From the NCBI GenBank assembly GCA_033283335.1, contig JAWMQP010000004.1:124001-188000 (forward strand): a stretch of 64,000 nt of DNA, read 5' to 3'. Origin of the DNA: Pseudomaricurvus sp033283335 (GTDB lineage: Bacteria; Pseudomonadota; Gammaproteobacteria; Pseudomonadales; Cellvibrionaceae). Under the pieces are notes generated by a model that was given only the letters and a program-made list of their open reading frames with translations, did no database searches and was not told the DNA's origin. Of this stretch, positions 42,368-51,359 are shown one piece after another (within the stretch, counting starts at the first letter, position 1; each line of letters opens with the position of its first letter). Made by a program: the position numbers and the translations under genes.

Positions 42368-44253
42368 ACCGCCGCCTGCTTTTTCAACAGGCCGTGTTTT
42401 TTCAGATAGATCAACAACAGCGATACGGCCGCCGGGGTCACCCCCTGAATGCGGGAGGCGCGGGCCAGGGTCTCGGGCCGCGCTTCGGTCAGCTTTTGCT
42501 TGACCTCGTTGGACAGACCCTCGACCACGCTGTAGTCAAACTCGGCCGGGATGGGCGTGTTTTCGTGCTGGCGCAGGCGGTTGATATCCTCCTGCTGGCG
42601 GTCGATGTAACCGGCGTACTTGGCTTCGATCTCCACCTGCTCGCGCACCTGCGGATCGGTCGCCGACTCACCTTTGAGATTGCCAACATCGGCATAAGTC
42701 AGTTCCGGCCGTTTCAGCAGGTCGTGCAAACTGTATTCACGATTCAGCGGCGACTTGAGTCGCTCCTTGAGGGACTCGGCCTCGGCGCTGCCCGCCTGCA
42801 CCCAGGTGTCTTTCAAGCGCTGTTGCTCGAGGGCGATGGCTTCCCGCTTGTCACAGAAAGCGGCCCAGCGCACATCGTCCACCAGCCCCAGCTGCCGTCC
42901 CTGCTCGGTCAATCGCAGGTCGGCATTGTCTTCCCGCAGCAGCAGCCGGTATTCGGCGCGGCTGGTGAACATGCGATAGGGCTCGCGGGTGCCCATGGTG
43001 ATCAGATCGTCCACCAACACACCGATGTAGGCTTCATCGCGGCGTGGCGTCCAGCCGTCTTGGCCGCGCGCGCGCAGGGCGGCATTGGCTCCTGCCAGCA
43101 GTCCCTGGGCTCCGGCCTCTTCATAGCCGGTGGTGCCATTGATCTGGCCGGCGAAGAAGAGACCGCTGATGCACTTGTTTTCCAGGTTGTATTTCAGATC
43201 GCGAGGGTCGAAAAAGTCATACTCGATGGCGTAGCCCGGGCGGGTAATGTGGGCATTTTCAAAGCCCTTGATGGAGTGCACCAGATCCAGCTGCACGTCG
43301 AACGGCAAACTGGTGGAAATGCCGTTGGGGTAGAGCTCGTGGGTGGTGAGCCCCTCAGGCTCAATGAACACCTGGTGGGAATCCTTGTCGGCGAAGCGAT
43401 GCACCTTATCCTCCACCGACGGGCAATAGCGAGGACCAATGCCGTCAATCACGCCCGTGTACATGGGCGAGCGGTCAAGACCGCCACGGATAATCTCGTG
43501 GGTACGTTCGTTGGTGTGAGTAATCCAGCAACACACCTGCTGGGGATGATCCTCGCGCTTGCCCAGGTAGGACATCACCGGCAGCGGATTATCGCCGAAC
43601 TGCTCTTCCAGTCCCTCAAAGTTGACACTGCGGGCATCGATACGTGGTGGCGTTCCGGTTTTCAGTCGATCCACGGTCAACGGCAATTCCCGCAAGCGCT
43701 GGGCCAGGGCAATGGAGGGGGGGTCGCCGGCGCGACCACCGGAGTGGTTCTGCAGACCGATATGGATTTTACCACCGAGGAACGTGCCGACGGTCAAGAC
43801 AACGGTCGGGGCGTAAAACCTCAATCCCATCTGCGTGACCACACCGCACACTTCATCCTGTTCGACAATCAGGTCATCGGCCGCCTGCTGAAAAATATCC
43901 AGGTTAGGTTGGTTTTCCAGGATCTCACGAATGGCGGCCTTGTAGAGAATACGGTCAGCCTGAGCCCGGGTTGCCCGCACGGCGGGCCCTTTGCGGGCAT
44001 TCAAGGTCCGAAATTGAATGCCACCCTTGTCGGTCGCCAGTGCCATGGCACCGCCGAGGGCATCGATTTCTTTCACCAGGTGGCTTTTGCCAATGCCTCC
44101 GATAGCGGGGTTACAACTCATCTGGCCGAGAGTTTCGATGTTGTGGGTCAACAGCAGGGTACGAGACCCCATACGGGCTGCCGCCAGGCAGGCCTCGGTA
44201 CCGGCATGGCCACCACCGATCACAATCACATCATAGCGTTGCGGATAATCCAT
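42364..44253 (-). CDS. mnmG: tRNA uridine-5-carboxymethylaminomethyl modification enzyme MnmG (GidA)
   Basis: 629 residues (E. coli 629). FAD-binding VIVIGGGHAGTEACLAAARMGSRTLL, then SCNPAIGGIGKSHLVKEIDALGG, the GTPPRID and CWITHTNE motifs with conserved Cys, and the C-terminal helical domain RLRQHENTPIP. With MnmE it modifies the wobble uridine of several tRNAs. It is adjacent to an AT-rich DnaA-box region, as in E. coli where gidA flanks oriC. Confidence 0.98.
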   Translation of the reverse strand: MDYPQRYDVIVIGGGHAGTEACLAAARMGSRTLLLTHNIETLGQMSCNPAIGGIGKSHLVKEIDALGGAMALATDKGGIQFRTLNARKGPAVRATRAQADRILYKAAIREILENQPNLDIFQQAADDLIVEQDEVCGVVTQMGLRFYAPTVVLTVGTFLGGKIHIGLQNHSGGRAGDPPSIALAQRLRELPLTVDRLKTGTPPRIDARSVNFEGLEEQFGDNPLPVMSYLGKREDHPQQVCCWITHTNERTHEIIRGGLDRSPMYTGVIDGIGPRYCPSVEDKVHRFADKDSHQVFIEPEGLTTHELYPNGISTSLPFDVQLDLVHSIKGFENAHITRPGYAIEYDFFDPRDLKYNLENKCISGLFFAGQINGTTGYEEAGAQGLLAGANAALRARGQDGWTPRRDEAYIGVLVDDLITMGTREPYRMFTSRAEYRLLLREDNADLRLTEQGRQLGLVDDVRWAAFCDKREAIALEQQRLKDTWVQAGSAEAESLKERLKSPLNREYSLHDLLKRPELTYADVGNLKGESATDPQVREQVEIEAKYAGYIDRQQEDINRLRQHENTPIPAEFDYSVVEGLSNEVKQKLTEARPETLARASRIQGVTPAAVSLLLIYLKKHGLLKKQAAV

Positions 44254-44339
44254 AACTCACTCTCAGGGAACGACACTGCAGAAACAGGCGTGGGAAATTC
44301 AAAGGGCGCACATTATAGGGTGGTCTGCAGAGTTGTTCA

Positions 44340-44812
44340 AAATTTCAACGAATAATTTTTCTTAAAATAGTTATACATATAAGAAGTATAAAAAAATAAA
44401 TATATAAAATAGATATATAGGATTATGTTAGTGATTATATATGGGTAGCATTTTTTCTGTGTATAACTCAATTTACCCATTAAAAAACAATAGCTTACAG
44501 TCATGATAACACCTGTGTGCAAACGGTATTAGCTGACCGCAAGCTGGTCGAAAGCTGATAACAGAATGGCCTGTTATACACAGAGGCTAGAGAAAAGTGA
44601 GTTATCCCCAATTTGATTCCCACGCTTTACTCACGCAATCCCCGTGGTTGTCCACAGAATCGTGTGACAAATTCCCAGTTTTTTTGTTTTTTCAATAAGT
44701 TAGGGGATAAACCTGTGAGTTATTGTGGATAAGCTATGTAACTGATGGGAGTTTAGACAACAAGAGAGTATCCACACCCCCTGACAGGTGCTGCCAGTCA
44801 GGACGTGGATAA
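44340..44812. other. oriC-like region: AT-rich segment and eight DnaA boxes between mnmE and mnmG
   Basis: Positions 44340-44440 are extremely AT-rich, like a DNA unwinding element. To the right are DnaA-box matches (consensus TTATCCACA): 44458-44466 (-, TTATACACA), 44574-44582 (+, TTATACACA), 44602-44610 (+, one mismatch), 44648-44656 (+, one mismatch), 44702-44710 (-, TTATCCCCT), 44724-44732 (-, perfect), 44768-44776 (+, one mismatch) and 44804-44812 (-, one mismatch). No gene is credible in 44254-44890. The layout matches enterobacterial oriC beside gidA, but the gene-strand switch lies elsewhere (49.0-49.5 kb). Confidence 0.7.
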
Positions 44813-44890
44813 GTTAACCCTTGCAGAGCGTGACGGGGCTAAATGGCATCCTTTGTTAAAAGAATAGCCGTTGAAAGGGGAGTTGGCAGA

Positions 44891-46300
44891 TTATTTACCA
44901 ATACAGAAACTGGAGAAGATACGTCCCAGCAGTTCATCAGGGGTAAAACTGCCGGTAATCTCGCCCAGAGCGTTTTGGGCCTGACGCAGGTCTTCTGCCA
45001 ACAGCTCACCAGCGCCGAGGCCGAGCAGTTGTTCCTGGCCGGTGAGCAGTAAGCGCTCGGCCCGTTGCAGGGCTTCCAGATGGCGACGGCGGGCAGTAAA
45101 GCCGCCCTCGGTGGTACCGGTGTAACCCATGCAGGTTTTCAGGTGTTCGCGCAGTTCCTTCACGCCGGCCCCGGATTTGGCGGATAGACTGATGACGGGA
45201 TGGTGATCACTGTGGCCCGACTCAATGCCGCTGAGATCGCATTTGTTCAACACCAGGGTCAGGTGCGAAGTGTCTGCCAGCTCGCCGACGAATTCCGGCC
45301 AGATGCTGGCGGCGTCGTAGTTACCCGTGTCCAGGTTTCCGCTGTCGCGGCCCAGGGTGCTGGAGTCGACGACCATCAAAATGCGATCGGCGCGACGAAT
45401 CTCCTGCCACGCGCGCTCTATGCCAATTTGCTCCACCTCATCGGGGCTGTCGCGCAATCCAGCGGTATCAATGATGTGCAGTGGCATGCCGTCGATGTGG
45501 ATATGTTCCCGCAGGACATCGCGGGTGGTGCCTTCAATGTGGGTAACAATGGCGCTGTCACGGCCGGACAGGGCGTTGAGCAGGCTGGACTTCCCGGCGT
45601 TGGGGCGGCCGGCGATCACTACCTGCATGCCCTCACGCATCAATGCGCCCTGGCGGGCTTCACCCTTGACCCGCTGCAATTGCGCCACAATGCCTTGCAG
45701 GTCCATGGCCACCTTGCCATCGGCGAGAAAGTCGATTTCTTCTTCGGGGAAATCAATCGCCGCTTCCACATAGATGCGCAGCTGCACCAGGGCTTCCACC
45801 AGCGTGTGAATTTCTTTGGAAAACGCCCCCTGCAATGAATGCACGGCATTGCGGGCGGCCTGTTCGGAAGAGGCTTCAATCAAATCGGCAATCGCCTCAG
45901 CCTGCGCCAGGTCCATTTTGTCGTTGAGGAATGCCCGTTCGGAAAACTCTCCCGGATTGGCAATGCGCGCCCCCAGTTGCAAAACCCGACGCAACAAACA
46001 GTCGAGAATCACCGGGCCGCCGTGCCCCTGCAGCTCCAGCACGTCCTCACCGGTGAAGGAGTTGGGCCCCGGGAAAAACAGCGCCAGTCCCTCGTCCAGG
46101 GGGGCACCGGCAGCGTCCAGAAAAGCCCCGTAATGGGCCTGTCGCGGCGTCAGTGTGCGGCCGGTGATGGTCTCGGCAATGGCTTTCGCCTGTAGACCGG
46201 ATACCCGCACTATGCCTACCCCGCCTTTGCCGGGTGGGGTGGCGACGGCGGCGATGGTATCGCTATTAAACGTGCTGCTAGACAATGCGCTGTTAGACAT
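44891..46300 (-). CDS. mnmE: tRNA modification GTPase MnmE (TrmE)
   Basis: 469 residues from ATG 46300. The N-terminal formyl-THF-binding domain starts SDTIAAVATPPGKGGVGIVRVSG, the GTPase domain has GRPNAGKSSLLNAL, TTRDVLREHI and DTAGLRDSPD, and the C-terminus is FCIGK with the catalytic Cys. It partners MnmG. The frame is open 36 codons upstream, but those are unconserved and overlap the terminator region of yidC. Confidence 0.97.
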   Translation of the reverse strand: MSNSALSSSTFNSDTIAAVATPPGKGGVGIVRVSGLQAKAIAETITGRTLTPRQAHYGAFLDAAGAPLDEGLALFFPGPNSFTGEDVLELQGHGGPVILDCLLRRVLQLGARIANPGEFSERAFLNDKMDLAQAEAIADLIEASSEQAARNAVHSLQGAFSKEIHTLVEALVQLRIYVEAAIDFPEEEIDFLADGKVAMDLQGIVAQLQRVKGEARQGALMREGMQVVIAGRPNAGKSSLLNALSGRDSAIVTHIEGTTRDVLREHIHIDGMPLHIIDTAGLRDSPDEVEQIGIERAWQEIRRADRILMVVDSSTLGRDSGNLDTGNYDAASIWPEFVGELADTSHLTLVLNKCDLSGIESGHSDHHPVISLSAKSGAGVKELREHLKTCMGYTGTTEGGFTARRRHLEALQRAERLLLTGQEQLLGLGAGELLAEDLRQAQNALGEITGSFTPDELLGRIFSSFCIGK

Positions 46301-46371
46301 AGTCGGGCTGGATCCTGTCCTGAAAAAAATCGTCAAAGGGGGATTATACGGCAGGGGCTTTTGGCTGGGCG

Positions 46372-46398
46372 AAAAAAAGGGGAGCAACGCTCCCCTTT
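46372..46398 (-). terminator. Rho-independent terminator after yidC
   Basis: On the minus strand a 10-bp stem AAAGGGGAGC / GCTCCCCTTT with a 3-base loop, followed by seven U in all, 35 bases beyond the yidC stop. Confidence 0.9.
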
Positions 46399-46432
46399 CG
46401 CTGGTCATGACTGTGTTGGCGCTAGTGCCAAC

Positions 46433-48148
46433 TCAGCTTTTTTCACCGGCTTCAATGTTGCGGGTGATGATGTATTGCTGGGCAATCGACAGGGTGTTGT
46501 TCACCACCCAGTAGAGGACCAGGCCGGCCGGGAACCAGAGGAACATGAAGGTAAACACGAACGGCATCATTTGCATAATGCGCGCCTGGGTCGGGTCCGG
46601 CGGGGTCGGGTTCAGCTTCTGCTGGATGAACATGGTGATGCCCATAATGACCGGCAGAATAAACAGCGGATCTTTCACCGACAGGTCACTGATCCAGCCG
46701 AGGAAGGGGGTATGGCGCAGTTCCACACTCTCCATCAATACCCAGTAGAGGGAAATAAACACCGGCATCTGCACCAGGATCGGCAGACAGCCACTCAGCG
46801 GATTGATCTTCTCTTTCTTGTAGAGCTTCATCATCTCCTGCGACATCTTCTGCCGATCGTCGCCGTAGAGCTCCTTCATGCGCTGCATTTCCGGCGCAAA
46901 CTTGCGCATCTTCGCCATCGAGCGGTAACTGGTGGCCGACAGATGGAAGAAAGCCAGCTTGATCAACACGGTCAGGGCGACAATCGACCAGCCCCAGGAG
47001 CCGAGAATGCTGTGGATGAAATTGAGGAAATGAAACAGCGGTTTGGCGATCCACCAGAGCCAGCCGTAATCCACCGTCAGGTCCAGGTAGGGAGCAATTT
47101 CTTCCAGCCGGTCAATGTCCTTGGGACCGGCGTAAAAGCCGGCATTGATCTGGCCCTGGCTGCCAGCGGCAACCGTCTGGGTGGGGCTGGTGAAACCCAA
47201 AAGATAGATGTCACCACTACCCTTGCGCAGGTTAAAGTTGTTTTGTTGCTGTTGATCCGGTACCCAGGCACTGAGGAAGTAGTGCTGCACCATAGCCACC
47301 CAGCCGCCGGTTTGACTGACTTTGTAGCCACCCTGACGGACAATATCCTCATCGGACAAATCGCCAAAATCGAGTTTTTTGTAATTCTCGTCCGGGGTAG
47401 TGAGGGCGGCACCCAGGTAAGGTTTCATGCCGAAACCATCGACTTTCACCGGGTTGTGGCTGTCGCGTTTGATCTGGGCAAACAGGCCAGCTTTCCAGTC
47501 GCTGCCGCTGGCGTTATCAATGAGGTATTCCAGTTTCACCAGGTTATCACCGCGGGTAAATACAAACCGCTTGGTGATGGTCACCTCGCCCTGTTGATAA
47601 GTCAGGTCCACATTCAGGTGGTCGCTGCCATCGGCCAGGCTGTATTCGCTTTGTGCGCTGTGGAACACCGGCCGACCCTTGGCGGTATCCGTACCATTGG
47701 GGCCGATCAAACCGCTCTGGGCAATGTAGGTGCTGTGTTGGGTGCGATTGAGCAAGACAAATGGTTCATCCGGGGTATCCAGTGACGCCAGGTGCCTGGG
47801 CAGGGCGACTTTCACCAGGTCGCCACCGTGGGTATCAATCAACACATCCAGGTTGTCAGTGACCACATGCACCAGCTGAGCGTTGGCAGCGGTGGGCATT
47901 ACCTGTGGCTGATTGGCGGCGGCGGGCTGGGGAATATCACCGCTGTGAGCGTTAGCATCCGTAACGTTACTGGTGCTGACGATATCAACAGTCTGGGTTA
48001 ATTCGGTTGGCAGGGTGGTGGGTTGGGAGATGGTCGTCTCCTGGGAGACAACCGGGCGGTTGCGTTCCTGAAAGTCACCCCATTCGTTGATCAATAAGAC
48101 GGAAACTACCGCGATAGCCCCCAGGATAAGTGTACGTTGCCAGTCCAT
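46433..48148 (-). CDS. yidC: Membrane protein insertase YidC
   Basis: 571 residues from ATG 48148 (MDWQRTLILGAIAVVSVLLINEW). N-terminal TM, a large periplasmic beta-supersandwich domain (about 80-340), then the conserved core of five TM helices starting WWIAKPLFHFLNFIHSILGSWGWSIVALTVLIKLAFFHLSATSYRSMAKMRKFAPEM, which carries the conserved Arg in the hydrophilic groove, ending near FLWFPAGLVLYWVVNNTLSIAQQ. It inserts membrane proteins such as AtpE. It is in the conserved rpmH-rnpA-yidD-yidC order, 7 bases after yidD. Confidence 0.98.
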   Translation of the reverse strand: MDWQRTLILGAIAVVSVLLINEWGDFQERNRPVVSQETTISQPTTLPTELTQTVDIVSTSNVTDANAHSGDIPQPAAANQPQVMPTAANAQLVHVVTDNLDVLIDTHGGDLVKVALPRHLASLDTPDEPFVLLNRTQHSTYIAQSGLIGPNGTDTAKGRPVFHSAQSEYSLADGSDHLNVDLTYQQGEVTITKRFVFTRGDNLVKLEYLIDNASGSDWKAGLFAQIKRDSHNPVKVDGFGMKPYLGAALTTPDENYKKLDFGDLSDEDIVRQGGYKVSQTGGWVAMVQHYFLSAWVPDQQQQNNFNLRKGSGDIYLLGFTSPTQTVAAGSQGQINAGFYAGPKDIDRLEEIAPYLDLTVDYGWLWWIAKPLFHFLNFIHSILGSWGWSIVALTVLIKLAFFHLSATSYRSMAKMRKFAPEMQRMKELYGDDRQKMSQEMMKLYKKEKINPLSGCLPILVQMPVFISLYWVLMESVELRHTPFLGWISDLSVKDPLFILPVIMGITMFIQQKLNPTPPDPTQARIMQMMPFVFTFMFLWFPAGLVLYWVVNNTLSIAQQYIITRNIEAGEKS

Positions 48149-48155
48149 TATCAAA

Positions 48156-48401
48156 TTACTGCCGTTGGTTAGAGTTTTGAGTGTGTTCGGTGCCGGGAAC
48201 AAAATCGATACCGCCCGGATGCCAGGGGTGGCATTTTAGCAGGCGTTTGGCGGTCAGTGCGCATCCCTTGCAAAAGCCATGCACTTCCAGGGCCTCTTCA
48301 GCGTAGTGGGAACAGGTCGGGTAGAAGCGACACTGGTTACCCACCCAGGGGCTGGCCAGATAGCGGTAGATGCGGATCAGAACAATGCCGACGCGTTTCA
48401 T
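48156..48401 (-). CDS. yidD: Membrane protein insertion efficiency factor YidD
   Basis: 81 residues. Contains LIRIYRYLASPWVGNQCRFYPTCSHYAEEALEVHGFCKGCALTAKRLLKCHPWHPGGIDFVP with the family Cys pattern. It is a membrane-associated helper of YidC-dependent insertion. It overlaps rnpA by 4 bases. Confidence 0.97.
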   Translation of the reverse strand: MKRVGIVLIRIYRYLASPWVGNQCRFYPTCSHYAEEALEVHGFCKGCALTAKRLLKCHPWHPGGIDFVPGTEHTQNSNQRQ

Positions 48402-48772
48402 GCCTGCTGTTGCCCTCCAGCGCTGCGGGCTTTGCGCTCAATGCGGCCCCACTGTTTGTTGAACAGACGATGCAGCTGGTCATTATCCAGCTCGTCCAGC
48501 CCGCGCCGGGCCAGTACCACGGCATCGACGCCCCCCAAATCCTGCTGACGCATACGAAACGTCTCGCGCAGTATACGCTTGATGCGATTGCGTTGTACGG
48601 CCAGGCGGACGTTTTTTTTGGCGATCACCAAACCGAGACGCGGCAGACTGCCGTCGTTGGGACGGGCAAGAATCAATAACTGGGGATGTGAGGCTTTGAA
48701 GGGGGCGTCGTTAAAGACGCGCTGATAGTCGCTGGCGTTGAGCAGTCGGAGTGACTTTTGAAAACTCGGCAC
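48398..48772 (-). CDS. rnpA: Ribonuclease P protein component
   Basis: 124 residues. The family signature LGLVIAKKNVRLAVQRNRIKRILRETFRMRQ includes the RNR motif. It binds the catalytic RNase P RNA and matures tRNA 5' ends. It lies between rpmH (115 bases) and yidD. Confidence 0.97.
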   Translation of the reverse strand: MPSFQKSLRLLNASDYQRVFNDAPFKASHPQLLILARPNDGSLPRLGLVIAKKNVRLAVQRNRIKRILRETFRMRQQDLGGVDAVVLARRGLDELDNDQLHRLFNKQWGRIERKARSAGGQQQA

Positions 48773-48887
48773 GCCAGGACCTATCCAAACCGGAAGTCGA
48801 TTTGCGTTGACCGGATCTATATAAAGAAGCAGTAAGTACTATTTAGGAAACAGTAAATACGCTGTTCAATAGAACCGGTCGTCGCAA

Positions 48888-49022
48888 TTATGCTGCCAGT
48901 TCTTTGCGACCTTTGGAGCGACGACGCGCCAGGACTTTGCGGCCGTTTTTGGTGGCCATGCGAGCGCGGAAACCGTGGGTGCGTTTGCGCTTCAGAACGC
49001 TGGGCTGAAAAGTTCTTTTCAT
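48888..49022 (-). CDS. rpmH: 50S ribosomal protein L34
   Basis: 44 residues: starts MKRTFQPSVLKRKRTHGFRA and ends RRRSKGRKELAA, fully typical. The small basic protein is part of the large subunit near the exit tunnel. It is the first gene of the rpmH-rnpA-yidD-yidC unit, with a promoter at 49148-49176. Confidence 0.98.
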   Translation of the reverse strand: MKRTFQPSVLKRKRTHGFRARMATKNGRKVLARRRSKGRKELAA

Positions 49023-49147
49023 GGGACTTACCTTACCGATTGAGCCTATTTCAAACTGGATTACGCCAGTCGAAAAGCCCCTAATTACCGGCCAGGCCAG
49101 TAATGAATAGATTGGAACTTGAGCGACAAGCGCGAAAAAGAGGCGCG

Positions 49148-49176
49148 ATTCTAAAGAATAACCGACACAAAAGCAA
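49148..49176 (-). promoter_or_regulatory. Probable rpmH promoter
   Basis: On the minus strand -35 TTGCTT (49176-49171), a 17-base spacer and -10 TAGAAT (49153-49148). It lies about 125 bases before the rpmH start and just left of the DnaA-box cluster. Confidence 0.6.
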
Positions 49177-49261
49177 CGCTTTCCTGTGAAGAATAACCAT
49201 TTTAATTGGACCGCATAAAAATTGAAATTGGCGACGAATTCGCTCCCAGCTTCCTAAGTGT

Positions 49262-49414
49262 TTATGCACAGGGTTATCCACAGTGGGTGGGGTTAAGAAC
49301 AGTTATCCCCGTATTGGCCCGGATTTTTTTCAACAGGAAAAACATTATAACCCAATGAAAAATAAAGATTTTATTGTGGTTGTTTATAAATTAGCCTGTT
49401 TTAGGTGTGGATAA
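49262..49414. other. oriC candidate between rpmH and dnaA: DnaA boxes with AT-rich spacer
   Basis: DnaA boxes: TTATGCACA (49262-49270, one mismatch), TTATCCACA (49274-49282, perfect), TTATCCCCG (49303-49311, two mismatches), and a perfect reverse box at 49406-49414. Between them 49325-49400 is AT-rich. The position is that of pseudomonad oriC. All genes to the left are on the minus strand and the dnaA operon is on the plus strand, so replication from here would be co-directional with both. The 455-base gap (49023-49477) holds no credible gene. Confidence 0.75.
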
Positions 49415-49516
49415 CAGGGCCCGCTTGGGCGTAGAATAACAGGCTTTTCCACCGTTCAAATTTTACCGTTTTCGTATTTGCAATCGCTTTACAGAGTGAT
49501 TGTGAAGGGGGCTAAT

Positions 49517-51247
49517 TTGCCAGAATCCATCTGGAGAAAATGTGCGGATTCATTGCAGAATGAATTATCGTCACAACAGTTTAATACTTGGATACGTCCG
49601 TTGGTTGTAGACTCTCAGTCGGGAGGTCAACACTTGCGACTGCTGGCTCCTAATCGCTTTGTGCTGGATTGGGTCAATGACAAGTTTCTCGGTCGCATCC
49701 AGGAGTTGGCGGGCGAGCATGGTGCCCAGCTGGGATTTCAGATCGAGTTGGGGGTCAATGCCGCCCAATCATCAGGCCGGTTTCAGCGCCGCAGTCGCAG
49801 TGACATGCCGCAGCGCCCGGTCCCAACCGACACTCTGCAGCCGGCTACTGGGCGGGATTCACAGCCAGCCTCGGCCGCGGAATATGTATCGAAAGACTAT
49901 GTTTCGAAGGACTATGGCTCCAACAACTACGGCTCCAACGACTATGGCAGTAATTTGGCAGCCCCGGCTTATGGCGCCGATCCCTATGGGTCGGTAGGCG
50001 ATGGCAATGGCGTAGTCAGCCAGCAAAACTCAGCCCAGTCACGGTCGTCCCAACCCCAGTCTGTCGGTCAGTCAAGCCTGCCCCAACAGGGTGTCATTGC
50101 CTTGGATGAGCCGGTGCAGCCAGTCCCGGGTTACGGCGCATCGGCACCGGGTTCGGCCGGTATCATCACATCCGCCAACACTGGCGAGCGTGCCACCACC
50201 ATTGAGTTGGAGGGGGGGCTCAAGCACCGCAACTACCTCAATAATGGCTTTACTTTCCCGACGTTTGTCGAGGGTAAATCGAATCAGTTGGGACTCGCTG
50301 CCGCTCGACAGGTGGCTGAAAACCCCGGCGGCGCTTACAACCCGCTGTTTATTTACGGGGGCGTGGGGCTAGGTAAAACGCACTTGATGCACGCCGTGGG
50401 TAACGCCATTGTCGAGAAAAACCCCAATGCCAAGGTGGTCTATCTGCACTCTGAGCGCTTTGTCGCGGACATGGTCAAAGCGTTGCAGCTCAACGCCATT
50501 AATGACTTTAAGCGCTATTACCGGTCTGTGGATGCACTGCTGATCGACGACATCCAGTTTTTCGCGGGTAAAGAGCGCTCCCAGGAAGAGTTCTTCCACA
50601 CCTTTAATGCCCTGCTCGAAGGCGGTCAGCAGATTATCCTGACCTGTGATCGCTATCCGAAGGAAATCAATGGCGTCGAGGAGCGTCTCAAAAGCCGCTT
50701 TGGCTGGGGCCTGACGGTCGCCATTGAGCCGCCGGAACTGGAAACCCGCGTGGCGATCCTGATGAAGAAAGCCGATCAGGCGCAGATGCTGCTGCCCAAC
50801 GACGCTGCCTTCTTTATTGCCCAGCGCATTCGCTCCAATGTGCGCGAGCTGGAAGGGGCGCTGAAACGGGTGATCGCCAATGCCCACTTTACCGGCCGGG
50901 ATATCGATGTACCCCTGGTGCGCGAAGCCCTGAAGGATTTGCTGGCGCTGCAGGACAAGCAGGTGAGTGTGGATAATATCCAGCGAGTTGTCGCGGAGTA
51001 CTACAAGATTAAAGTCAGTGATATCTTATCCAAACGCCGCAGCCGGTCTGTCGCTCGCCCACGCCAAGTGGCCATGTCGCTGGCTAAAGAACTTACCAAC
51101 CACAGCTTGCCTGAAATTGGCGATGCCTTTGGGGGGCGTGACCACACAACGGTTTTACACGCATGCCGTAAAATCAAAGAGCTGCGGGAAGAGGATGGCG
51201 ATATGCGGGAAGATTGGAAAAACCTGCAGCGCTCCCTGACCTCCTGA
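49517..51247 (+). CDS. dnaA: Chromosomal replication initiator DnaA
   Basis: 576 residues from TTG 49517 (LPESIWRKCADSLQNELSSQQFNTWIRPL), with AAGG 8 bases upstream; TTG 49478 or GTG 49502 are alternatives. Domain I 1-85, domain II is unusually long (about 90-235) and includes pentapeptide repeats. Domain III has FTFPTFVEGKSNQLGLAAARQV, Walker A GGVGLGKTH, Walker B LLIDDIQF and sensor regions. Domain IV has the box-binding GRDHTTVLHACRKI. E. coli DnaA is 467 residues, and the extra length is domain II. It opens oriC and is probably autoregulated through boxes upstream. Confidence 0.97.
   Translation: MPESIWRKCADSLQNELSSQQFNTWIRPLVVDSQSGGQHLRLLAPNRFVLDWVNDKFLGRIQELAGEHGAQLGFQIELGVNAAQSSGRFQRRSRSDMPQRPVPTDTLQPATGRDSQPASAAEYVSKDYVSKDYGSNNYGSNDYGSNLAAPAYGADPYGSVGDGNGVVSQQNSAQSRSSQPQSVGQSSLPQQGVIALDEPVQPVPGYGASAPGSAGIITSANTGERATTIELEGGLKHRNYLNNGFTFPTFVEGKSNQLGLAAARQVAENPGGAYNPLFIYGGVGLGKTHLMHAVGNAIVEKNPNAKVVYLHSERFVADMVKALQLNAINDFKRYYRSVDALLIDDIQFFAGKERSQEEFFHTFNALLEGGQQIILTCDRYPKEINGVEERLKSRFGWGLTVAIEPPELETRVAILMKKADQAQMLLPNDAAFFIAQRIRSNVRELEGALKRVIANAHFTGRDIDVPLVREALKDLLALQDKQVSVDNIQRVVAEYYKIKVSDILSKRRSRSVARPRQVAMSLAKELTNHSLPEIGDAFGGRDHTTVLHACRKIKELREEDGDMREDWKNLQRSLTS
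49883..49954 (+). repeat. 15-bp tandem repeats in dnaA domain II
   Basis: Units encode YVSKD, YVSKD, YGSNN, YGSND and a partial YGSN. They lie in the flexible linker, outside the conserved domains, and keep frame. Confidence 0.9.
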
Positions 51248-51359
51248 TGGAGCTTGCCAGGGCGCAAAAACAGAAATAACTATTAATAGAAATTAGCTCA
51301 TAAAAGAAAGCTATTTCTTGTACCAACTCACGGACCAGGAACCCTTAAGAGACCAAGCC

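Noticed and set aside
42394..44355. Very long open frame (653 codons) antisense to mnmG
   Set aside because: It mirrors the codon bias of mnmG and has no recognisable domains. Similar antisense frames lie opposite uvrD (14854-16557) and the pst permease genes (5377-6294).
44337..44522. 61-codon minus-strand frame rich in Tyr, Ile and Phe
   Set aside because: It lies in the AT-rich element of the oriC-like region; the composition follows base content, with no ribosome site and no family features.
46301..46408. N-terminal extension of MnmE
   Set aside because: The 36 codons before MSNSALSSSTFNSDTIAAVA are not typical of the family and reach into the yidC terminator.
49081..49281. 66-codon minus-strand frame between rpmH and dnaA
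   Set aside because: It overlaps the rpmH promoter and a DnaA box and shows no conserved protein pattern.
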